Shown here piece by piece: positions 1 through 5,717 of a DNA stretch of 8,743 nt (positions within the stretch are counted from its first letter, which is position 1; each line of letters starts with the position of its first letter). Position numbers and translations under genes: made by a program. The stretch comes from Aquimarina sp. Lineage in GTDB: Bacteria; Bacteroidota; Bacteroidia; Flavobacteriales; Flavobacteriaceae. The notes under the pieces were generated by a model. It had not been told where the DNA came from, searched no databases, and saw only the letters and a list, made by a program, of their open reading frames with translations. The DNA lies in the NCBI GenBank assembly GCA_002697475.1, contig NZVW01000025.1:1-8743 (forward strand), given 5' to 3'.

Positions 1-540
1 AAAGTAACCAAAACTTCTGGCAATAGATTCCAGATATGCCTTATTATCAGCCATATCATTGTAGTCCGGAAATACGCGCTGTGCTGCCATATAGGTCAGA
101 GCCACTACACTACCCCATTCATTCATAGCATCCTTTTTATACAAAGTTTGCATTGTTTTATGAAATGAAAGTGCAGAAACATCCCATCCTTTTTGACTCC
201 AATCATAATTAAGATCTGTGTAATGTCTACCTTTTCTAACGTTTACAGACATTCCTATAGAGTGCAATACAAAATCCAGTTTACCTCCTAATATTTCCAT
301 GGACTTATCCACCAGATTTTCAAGATCCTCAAGAGATGTAGCATCAGCTGGAATTACCTGAGCGTTTGTCTTTTCTGCTAAAGTGTTTATCGCTCCCATT
401 CTCATCGCTACGGGCGCATTAGTTAACACTATGCTACCACCTTCTTCAAAAACACGTTCAGCAGTTTTCCAGGCAATTGAATTTTCATCAAGTGCACCAA
501 AAATAATTCCTTTTTTTCCTTTTAATAAGTTGTGTGACAT
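1..540 (-). CDS. fabI: Enoyl-[acyl-carrier-protein] reductase FabI, 3' end cut by window edge
   Basis: Reduces the trans-2 double bond of enoyl-ACP with NAD(P)H, the last step of each cycle of cytosolic type II fatty-acid synthesis. The frame runs from the ATG at 540-538 to the left edge, giving 180 complete codons; FabI is usually about 260-270 residues, so roughly a third is missing. Visible signs are the N-terminal nucleotide-binding segment GIIFGALDENSIAW (residues 11-24), the HSIGMS segment near 93-98, and the FabI-type active site: Tyr150 in LTYMAAQR, then Tyr160 and Lys167 spaced as Y-x6-K (E. coli Tyr156/Lys163). That spacing separates FabI from ordinary short-chain dehydrogenases, which have Y-x3-K. 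The start matches the MSxNLLKGKxGIIFGA beginning I remember for flavobacterial FabI. It follows recN by 73 nt that hold a possible operator. Identification is firm; only the C-terminus is unseen. Confidence 0.95.
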   Translation of the reverse strand, partial: MSHNLLKGKKGIIFGALDENSIAWKTAERVFEEGGSIVLTNAPVAMRMGAINTLAEKTNAQVIPADATSLEDLENLVDKSMEILGGKLDFVLHSIGMSVNVRKGRHYTDLNYDWSQKGWDVSALSFHKTMQTLYKKDAMNEWGSVVALTYMAAQRVFPDYNDMADNKAYLESIARSFGYF

Positions 541-543
541 TCG

Positions 544-569
544 TTGTATATTATTGTATGGTTATACAA
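544..569. promoter_or_regulatory. Candidate operator upstream of fabI: inverted repeat plus a third half-site
   Basis: Read on the minus strand, TTGTAT (569-564), a 4-nt spacer (563-560) and ATACAA (559-554) form a perfect 6-bp inverted repeat 14-29 nt upstream of the fabI ATG. A further ATACAA copy lies at 549-544, just before the start codon. A dimeric repressor site would look like this, and it would overlap the start of transcription if the weak TATCTTTA box at 574-581 is used. The repeat itself is seen; its regulatory role is inferred. It is too short and AT-rich for a terminator, and no T-run follows it. Confidence 0.4.
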
Positions 570-599
570 GTGGTAAAGATAAAAAAACCTAGTTACCAC
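570..599. repeat. 7-bp inverted repeat (GTGGTAA / TTACCAC) between recN and fabI
   Basis: The arms lie at 570-576 and 593-599 with 16 nt between them. On the minus strand the spacer contains a run of seven T and most of the TATCTTTA box (574-581), which resembles the Bacteroidota -7 element TAnnTTTG with its last G missing. The T-run is in the loop rather than after the stem, so this is not an ordinary intrinsic terminator. It could be a second protein-binding site, a weak hairpin, or chance. I see no TTG at the right distance for a -33 element, so the fabI promoter is not convincingly placed. Confidence 0.3.
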
Positions 600-613
600 A
601 CCTATTTTTTAGT

Positions 614-2269
614 TTAAATATGTAATAATGATCTGGCGTGAGTAAGGGCTGACTCTGTAATATTTTTGCCTCCTATCATTTCAGCTATTTCCTGTACTCT
701 ATCATCTGTAGTTAATAATTTCAACCTTGTAAGTGTTTGATTTTCATTATCCTCTTTGTACACTTTAAAATGAGAGTGCCCATTAGCGGCAATCTGAGGA
801 AGATGAGTAATACTGATAACCTGAAGGTTAGCACTCATTTTCTTCATAAGATCAGCCATTTTCTGAGCAATTTCTCCTGATACCCCTGTATCAATTTCAT
901 CAAAGATAATTGTTGGTAATTTGGCATAATCAGATAGAATTGCTTTAATAGCAAGCATAATTCTAGACAACTCCCCACCTGAAGCTACCTTTTTTAATTC
1001 TCCATAACCAGACCCTTTATTAGCTGAAAATAAAAACTCAAGTTTATCCTTACCATTTGCATGATAGCTTTCATCAAGATTTAAATTAACCTTAAAGGAT
1101 GCGTTTGTCATACCTAATGATGCCAAAATACTCTCTAACTCTCCAACCAATTTTGGTAAAGAAGACGATCTCTTTTCATGAATTTTAAGTGCTACCTGAT
1201 CTAATTGATTCTTAATTTTAGACACTTCTTCTGTTAACGCATCGATATCATCCGATAGAGATTCAGTTTTAGCTACTTTAGATCTTAAATTCTCTCTGAC
1301 AACTATCAGTTCCTCAATATTAGAGACTGTATGTTTTGCCAGCAGATTATTTAATAAATTTAATCTTTGTTCAGTTTTTTGCAGGAGTTCAGGATCTGCT
1401 TCAAGATTTTCTAATTCATTTTGTAACGAAGAGTTAATATCATCAAGTTCAATAAAAACACTTTGAAGTCTTGTGGACAGATCTCCTATTGAAGTCGAAA
1501 AAGAGCTGATTTTCCCTAGACCTGTTTTCGAATTATTCAACTGCTCCAAAACACCTATCTCCTCTGCAGAAAGTATGGCTAAAGATTCTGATAACTTTTC
1601 CTGTATTTCTTCAACATTATTTAACTGTTCAAAAATCTGTTCCAGTTCTTCTATTTCATTTTCTTTTAACTTAGCTTCCTCGAGCTCCTGAAACAGGTGT
1701 AAGTTATAGTCATATTCCTTGGTAAAAGCTTCTTTGCTATTTACCAGCTCACTTAGCTCTTTCTCTTTAACCCTTAAAAGCTTTAAACCTCTTTTATAAG
1801 ATTCAATCTCCCTACCTATTGCAGATAATGCGTCTAGAACTTCAAATTGAAAATCTGCTGAAGCTACCTGTAGTGTTTGATGCTGACTATGAATATCTAT
1901 AAGCCTATCCCCGAGCGAGGATAAAGATTGTAATGTTACCGGTGTATCATTAATAAAAGCTCTTGATTTACCGGATGGCAATATTTCTCTACGCAGAATA
2001 GTCTGATCTTCATAATCTAAATCCTCCTCTTCAAAAAAGGTATTTAAATTATAGTCTTTTATACTAAAACTACCTTCAATCACACACTTTTTAGAGCTAT
2101 CCATAACGCTTGTAGGATCCGCTCTTTTACCCAGCAGCAAACCCAAAGCACCCAATAACAGTGATTTACCAGCACCGGTTTCTCCTGTTATAATTATTAA
2201 ACCACTATCGAAGCTAACCTGAAGGTTATCAATTAGCGCGAAATTTTTTATAGAAAGTCCTTTCAGCAA
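614..2269 (-). CDS. recN: DNA repair ATPase RecN (SMC-like), TTG start
   Basis: RecN is a cytosolic SMC-like ATPase that acts early in recombinational repair of double-strand breaks. At 551 aa it matches the usual length (E. coli about 553). Order of parts: N-terminal ATPase half with Walker A GETGAGKS (29-36); a long charged, Leu/Glu/Lys-rich coiled-coil region at roughly 150-375; then the C-terminal ATPase half with ABC signature ASGGELSR (429-436), Walker B and catalytic Glu in TIIFDEID (453-460), and the switch His489 in SITHLPQIA. The first codon is TTG (2269-2267). The family-typical start M-L-x-x-L-S-I-K-N-x-A-L-I aligns exactly there. No ATG lies between the upstream in-frame stop and this codon, and the first internal ATG (about codon 56) is beyond Walker A. 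It is the last gene of the bamD-led run, 72 nt after DUF4835, and may also have its own promoter in that gap. Confidence 0.96.
   Translation of the reverse strand: MLKGLSIKNFALIDNLQVSFDSGLIIITGETGAGKSLLLGALGLLLGKRADPTSVMDSSKKCVIEGSFSIKDYNLNTFFEEEDLDYEDQTILRREILPSGKSRAFINDTPVTLQSLSSLGDRLIDIHSQHQTLQVASADFQFEVLDALSAIGREIESYKRGLKLLRVKEKELSELVNSKEAFTKEYDYNLHLFQELEEAKLKENEIEELEQIFEQLNNVEEIQEKLSESLAILSAEEIGVLEQLNNSKTGLGKISSFSTSIGDLSTRLQSVFIELDDINSSLQNELENLEADPELLQKTEQRLNLLNNLLAKHTVSNIEELIVVRENLRSKVAKTESLSDDIDALTEEVSKIKNQLDQVALKIHEKRSSSLPKLVGELESILASLGMTNASFKVNLNLDESYHANGKDKLEFLFSANKGSGYGELKKVASGGELSRIMLAIKAILSDYAKLPTIIFDEIDTGVSGEIAQKMADLMKKMSANLQVISITHLPQIAANGHSHFKVYKEDNENQTLTRLKLLTTDDRVQEIAEMIGGKNITESALTHARSLLHI
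817..830. repeat. 14-nt palindrome TAACCTGAAGGTTA, copy 1 (late recN)
   Basis: A perfect 6-2-6 inverted repeat inside recN, identical to the copy at 2215-2228. On the coding strand it encodes the residues Asn-Leu-Gln-Val of SANLQVISIT. Identical codon choice for a repeated tetrapeptide would be enough to create it, so any function is unproven. Confidence 0.5.
2215..2228. repeat. 14-nt palindrome TAACCTGAAGGTTA, copy 2 (early recN)
   Basis: Identical to 817-830 and lying about 40 nt inside the recN reading frame, where it encodes Asn-Leu-Gln-Val of DNLQVSF. A shorter relative (ATACCTGAAGGTTA, 12 of 14 positions) lies at 3112-3125 in the preceding gene, again over Asn-Leu-Gln-Val. Its place just after the start codon would suit an operator, but coding coincidence is the simpler reading. 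Confidence 0.5.
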
Positions 2270-2302
2270 TGTTGAAAAAATTAAGTTTAATTTTTAAAAT
2301 CG

Positions 2303-2333
2303 TAAAGATACTATTCTTAGCATCAGATTTCAA
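2303..2333 (-). promoter_or_regulatory. Possible internal promoter for recN
   Basis: In the 72-nt gap between DUF4835 and recN, the minus strand has TTG (2333-2331), a 20-nt spacer and TATCTTTA (2310-2303). This matches seven of eight positions of the Bacteroidota -7 element TAnnTTTG; the last G is A. Transcription would start near 2296, leaving a leader of about 27 nt before the TTG start codon. A separate promoter would allow damage-dependent recN expression, but I see no recognisable SOS box. The match is imperfect, so confidence is modest. Confidence 0.4.
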
Positions 2334-2341
2334 AAAGAGTA

Positions 2342-3229
2342 TTAAAACTTAATATTCTTCCAGTTATCAGAGTATGTAGGAGCAATTGTATTCAGTGTTT
2401 GTACTGCTGAAGCAAGGTTTACCGCCGGACCTCCGGAAAGTATACTAGCAACTTCATCAGCTTTTGCATCGAAAAACACCCTCATGATGTAAGAGTTTGG
2501 TCTTGTATTATGCATTTTTCTCAAAGTTTCAAGAGTCTCAACGATTTTCTCTTTACCTTCTTTAAGGTTATTATGCATTACATCTAAACCAAGTCTGTGA
2601 TAATCATACATTGCCGTGCGATATCCATCGTATGTTCCAGATAATATATCGTCATTTAATCTGAACCTGGATTGCGTTCCGTCCTGAGCGCTCCAACCTA
2701 ATGTACCGCTACTCTGTGCATTACCAATGACATTTCTTGCTTCCTGAAAATATGGAGTACCTCCATTAAGTTCGAAAGTATCTGCATCTACCCCTAATAT
2801 GGTATATACATAGAAGGCCAAGACAGATATTAAGTTAGATTCAAAATTATTAGGATTGTAATTAAGAGGTTGAAACTCCAGATAATTAAAATTAAACTGC
2901 TTATCATTCACGTTCAAAATTGTAGTGGTATAGCCTGAACCAAATATAGGTCTGGATGCCTGTACCTGGATATTAGCAGTAAATGAATCATTATTAAGAC
3001 CTAGAACATTGATAAAGAAACTACAGTTAATACGTTCTTCAGTTCTATAATCCACATCTGTCCATTTTGTATTATTAATAAACTCAGTAAGAGATCTTTC
3101 TAGAGTCTTAAATACCTGAAGGTTAGGGTTTCCAGTTTGTTCTGCACTGACAACCACACGTGCATTAAACTCTTGCGCACCTGTTATTGAAAAAGTAAAG
3201 CAAAATAAAATAAAAAGAATTCTAACCAT
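2342..3229 (-). CDS. porD: DUF4835 family exported protein (PorD-like, type IX secretion associated)
   Basis: A 295-residue secreted protein found in Bacteroidota. Residues 1-18 form a type I signal peptide with a hydrophobic core and likely cleavage at ITGA/QEFNA. Cys10 sits inside the hydrophobic core and is not a lipobox, so the mature protein is probably periplasmic or outer-membrane associated. Typical DUF4835 features are the opening QEFNARVVVSAEQ with NPNLQVFKTLERSLTEFINNTKWT, the ISVLAFYVYTILGVDADTF segment in the middle and the C-terminal NTIAPTYSDNWKNI. I recall recent annotation pipelines naming this family PorD of the type IX secretion system; that name is from memory and its mechanism is not evident from the sequence. 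The start codon lies within the end of coaBC (8-nt overlap, ATGGTTAG), so the two are probably translationally coupled. The neighbouring outer-membrane assembly gene bamD fits an envelope role. Confidence 0.82.
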   Translation of the reverse strand: MVRILFILFCFTFSITGAQEFNARVVVSAEQTGNPNLQVFKTLERSLTEFINNTKWTDVDYRTEERINCSFFINVLGLNNDSFTANIQVQASRPIFGSGYTTTILNVNDKQFNFNYLEFQPLNYNPNNFESNLISVLAFYVYTILGVDADTFELNGGTPYFQEARNVIGNAQSSGTLGWSAQDGTQSRFRLNDDILSGTYDGYRTAMYDYHRLGLDVMHNNLKEGKEKIVETLETLRKMHNTRPNSYIMRVFFDAKADEVASILSGGPAVNLASAVQTLNTIAPTYSDNWKNIKF

Positions 3230-4430
3230 TTTTGATGATGTTAATTTCGTTGAAAATATCCTGTGCTACTTCGGCTTTGTTCTTTAATTCAAACGCCTTT
3301 ACTTCAAATTTATGATTAATTAAAGAAACTTTATTTGTTTTTCCTTTAAAACCGGCTCCCTTATCATTTAGAGAGTTTAACACGATAAAATCCAGATTCT
3401 TTTTAACCAACTTCCTCTTTGCATTTTCCTCTTCATTCTCAGTTTCCAATGCAAATCCTACCAGTATCTGATTCTCTTTATGCTTTCCCATCCATTTAAG
3501 GATATCTGTTGTTCTTTCAAGAGTTATAGAAAGGTCTTCATCTGATTTCTTTAATTTTTGACTAGCAACAGTTTTAGGTCTGTAATCTGCAACAGCAGCA
3601 GATGCTATTGCTATATCTGAAGAATAATAGAATTCCTGTACTTTTTCAAACATCTCCTGAGCACTAAAAACATTGTGCACCTGAATCAGACTATGTTCTA
3701 CCTTTAATGAAGAAGGCCCCAGAATGAGATGAACCGTTGCACCTAAATTTGCAGCACATTTAGCCAGTTCAATACCCATTAATCCCGTAGAGTGATTACC
3801 AATAAATCGAACAGGATCTATAGCCTCATAAGTTGGACCTGCGGTAATTAAAACTGTCTCTTCCTTCAACGGTAATTTATTCAGAATATCCTGTTCTATA
3901 AACGAGACAATATTTTCAGGCTCTGCTAATCTACCTTGTCCTTCTAATCCACTTGCTAATTCGCCTGACTCAGAAGGTATCATAATGTTTCCGAACTCCT
4001 GTAACTTATGGAAAGTTTCTTTAGTAGAAGGATGCTTATACATGTCAAGATCCATTGCCGGAGCAAAGTATACAGGACATTTAGCTGATAAGTAGGTCGC
4101 CAAAAGTAAATTATCACTTTCTCCAGACGCCATCTTGGACAACGTATTTGCAGTCGCAGGAGCTATAACAAATAAATCTGCCCACAAACCTAATTCCACA
4201 TGATTATTCCAAAGGGCATTATCATCATCTTTAGTAAAGGAAGATACTACTGGGTTTTTGGATAATGTAGAAAGAGTAAGAGGCGTTACAAATTCCTTTG
4301 CCGCCTCTGTCATTATTACTTTTACTTCTGCTCCTGCTTTTATAAACAACCTAATAATATAGGTTGACTTATATGCAGCAATACCAGCGGTTACACCCAA
4401 TAAGATTTTTTTACCGCTTAATACTGACAT
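3222..4430 (-). CDS. coaBC: Bifunctional phosphopantothenoylcysteine decarboxylase / phosphopantothenate-cysteine ligase CoaBC
   Basis: Makes 4'-phosphopantetheine for coenzyme A: the C-terminal CoaB half joins cysteine to 4'-phosphopantothenate (CTP-dependent) and the N-terminal CoaC half decarboxylates the product with FMN. Length 402 aa is normal. CoaC (about 1-185) shows the flavin-binding start ILLGVTAGIAAYKS (9-22), the catalytic His77 in NNHVELG, and APATANTLSKMASG. CoaB (about 190-398) shows ITAGPTYEAIDPVRFIGNHSTG (195-216), with Asn212 at the E. coli Asn210 position, and AAVADYRP followed by the QKLKK lysines (291-295). Oddity: the E. coli PAMN asparagine (Asn125) is Asp127 here (PAMDLDM), and the ACG active-site cysteine (Cys158) is Ser160 (LASG). 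I remember the same residues in other flavobacterial CoaBC, so this looks like a lineage form rather than decay. It begins 2 nt after rpoZ and overlaps DUF4835 by 8 nt. Confidence 0.95.
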   Translation of the reverse strand: MSVLSGKKILLGVTAGIAAYKSTYIIRLFIKAGAEVKVIMTEAAKEFVTPLTLSTLSKNPVVSSFTKDDDNALWNNHVELGLWADLFVIAPATANTLSKMASGESDNLLLATYLSAKCPVYFAPAMDLDMYKHPSTKETFHKLQEFGNIMIPSESGELASGLEGQGRLAEPENIVSFIEQDILNKLPLKEETVLITAGPTYEAIDPVRFIGNHSTGLMGIELAKCAANLGATVHLILGPSSLKVEHSLIQVHNVFSAQEMFEKVQEFYYSSDIAIASAAVADYRPKTVASQKLKKSDEDLSITLERTTDILKWMGKHKENQILVGFALETENEEENAKRKLVKKNLDFIVLNSLNDKGAGFKGKTNKVSLINHKFEVKAFELKNKAEVAQDIFNEINIIKNG

Positions 4431-4432
4431 AT

Positions 4433-4765
4433 TTATATAGAATCAGAATCTGCTTTTGTATTTCTGTGATATATCCTGTCTTCCAACCACTCTTGTACTG
4501 CTAAAGCGTGTGGCTTAGGAAGTCTTTCATAAAACTTAGAAACTTCTATCTGCTCCTTATTTTCAAAAATCTCTTCTAAACTGTCATTATAAGTAGCGAA
4601 CTCATCTAATTTTTCGATCAATTCTTTCTTAATATCTGTATTGATCTGGGTTGCTCTTTTTGAAATTATAGAAATAGCCTCATAGATGTTACCTGTCTCT
4701 GTATCAATTTGGTTTCTGTTATAAGTAACCGTGTTTACAGGTGCATTACTTTTTTTCAAATCCAT
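4433..4765 (-). CDS. rpoZ: DNA-directed RNA polymerase subunit omega, Bacteroidota type
   Basis: Omega is the small RNA polymerase subunit that clamps the beta' C-terminus and helps core assembly. This 110-aa protein is the Bacteroidota form, longer than and very different from E. coli omega. The start MDLKKSNAPVNTVTYN, the omega-like helix GNIYEAISIISKRATQIN (25-42) and the segment KPHALAVQEWLEDRIYHRN near the end match what I remember of flavobacterial RpoZ. The RNA polymerase Rpb6/omega family signature sits in the S-K-R-A helix. There is no signal peptide or membrane segment. It lies 22 nt after bamD and 2 nt before coaBC, clearly within one transcript, and a purine-rich AGAAGAAGAG directly precedes the ATG. 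Family assignment is strong. E. coli-like omega also sits beside other housekeeping genes, but similarity alone would be too weak without the Bacteroidota-specific pattern. Confidence 0.9.
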   Translation of the reverse strand: MDLKKSNAPVNTVTYNRNQIDTETGNIYEAISIISKRATQINTDIKKELIEKLDEFATYNDSLEEIFENKEQIEVSKFYERLPKPHALAVQEWLEDRIYHRNTKADSDSI

Positions 4766-4787
4766 CTCTTCTTCTGCTTAAATGTTT

Positions 4788-5579
4788 CTAATTATATTGT
4801 TCTAATCTCTTACTAATATCTTGGTACAACTCACTCGCTTGAGCAGTCATCTCTCCGTTTTTATAAAACCTATTATAATCTCCGTAGTAGTCTTTTGCTA
4901 ATTTTAAACGCTCTTCAACAAGATTAGCGTAACTACCAATTGCCAATAAATACTGAGATTCGAATCGATAATATAATGCTTTTTCTCTATATGTAGAACC
5001 TGGATAATCCACTAAAAAATTATCAAAAGATTCAATTGCCACTTTATAGTCTTCTCTATGGTGGTATTGTTTACCTATCTCAAACGCCTTTTTCTCTCTC
5101 TTTTCTCTAAGCTCGGCAACTAATTTATTTGCCTCCTGAAGTTTTTCACTATCAGGATATTCATTGATATATTCTTGCAACTTCTCTATAGCTTTGTCTG
5201 TATCCGCTTGATCAAGGCTAAATCTTGGTGAAAGAAAATAATAGCTTTTTGCACCTTTATAAAAAGCTTCTTCGCGCTTCTCGCTATTTGGATAAGATTT
5301 TGTAAATCTTTCAAACTGATATCCAGAAAGATAATAGTCCTCTAATTGATAATACGTGTCGGCATAATAGTACATAATCCTTTCTGCCTGAGGTTTTCCT
5401 CTGTATTGTGGCACTATTTGTTCAAACAAACGCAGTGCTTTTTTGTATTTTTTGGCATTATATAATTCCTCAGCCATTTTATACTTGGGCGCTAACTCAT
5501 CGTCTTTCAAGACTTTTTGATATTCGCTACAAGATCCAAAAAACAAAACTGCACTAAGTATAAAAAATATTCTCTTCAT
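4788..5579 (-). CDS. bamD: Outer membrane assembly lipoprotein BamD
   Basis: BamD is the lipoprotein partner of the BamA barrel-insertion machine on the periplasmic face of the outer membrane. Starting at the ATG at 5579 gives 263 aa beginning MKRIFFILSAVLFFGSC: a lipoprotein signal peptide with the acylated Cys at 17, followed by SEYQKVLKDDE, typical of Bacteroidota BamD. The rest is built of TPR-like helical hairpins, roughly 32-65, 66-100, 103-144, 165-195 and 198-235, each with the Tyr/Ala-rich A-helix and a YP(N/D/G)S turn between repeats (YPNS 96-99, YPDS 141-144, YPGS 192-195). Longer starts exist in frame (GTG at 5597, ATG at 5594), but the promoter at 5599-5630 would begin transcription at about 5592-5594, so these could not be translated from its transcript. 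It is first gene of the run leading to rpoZ, coaBC, DUF4835 and recN. Confidence 0.93.
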   Translation of the reverse strand: MKRIFFILSAVLFFGSCSEYQKVLKDDELAPKYKMAEELYNAKKYKKALRLFEQIVPQYRGKPQAERIMYYYADTYYQLEDYYLSGYQFERFTKSYPNSEKREEAFYKGAKSYYFLSPRFSLDQADTDKAIEKLQEYINEYPDSEKLQEANKLVAELREKREKKAFEIGKQYHHREDYKVAIESFDNFLVDYPGSTYREKALYYRFESQYLLAIGSYANLVEERLKLAKDYYGDYNRFYKNGEMTAQASELYQDISKRLEQYN

Positions 5580-5598
5580 CAGGTTTAAAAACATCACG

Positions 5599-5630
5599 CA
5601 AAAATAGATAATTCTATTGTATTACAAAAA
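5599..5630 (-). promoter_or_regulatory. Consensus Bacteroidota promoter for the bamD-rpoZ-coaBC-DUF4835-recN run
   Basis: On the minus strand TTTTTG (5630-5625), an 18-nt spacer and TATTTTTG (5606-5599) match the Bacteroidota sigma-A consensus TTG-N17-23-TAnnTTTG at every defined position. The predicted transcription start is near 5592-5594, giving a leader of only about 14 nt before the ATG at 5579. No E. coli-like -35/-10 pair competes. The rest of the 138-nt gap after the Kir gene holds no GC-rich hairpin that I would call a terminator, so some read-through from the upstream unit is possible. Confidence 0.75.
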
Positions 5631-5717
5631 CTTTATTCTGCCTATAAATACAGTAGTAAAAAGGAAATGTTGCAGATTTAAAATATTTCTTACCTATCCT
5701 ATTAATTTAAACCTTTA

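Noticed and set aside
383..592. Open frame of 69 codons on the plus strand
   Set aside because: It lies antisense over the well-supported fabI start and its leader, has no recognisable protein features, and is explained as a shadow of fabI.
570..599. Intrinsic terminator for recN
   Set aside because: The 7-bp inverted repeat has its T-run inside a 16-nt loop rather than after the stem, and the stem is short; it does not fit a rho-independent terminator.
1473..1691. Open frame of 72 codons on the plus strand
   Set aside because: It is the antisense of the RecN coiled-coil region; its Ser/Cys/Phe-rich composition is what the complement of Glu/Leu/Lys codons gives.
5580..5597. Six-residue longer BamD start at GTG 5597
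   Set aside because: The predicted transcript begins at or after this codon, and the shorter form from ATG 5579 has the standard lipoprotein signal peptide.
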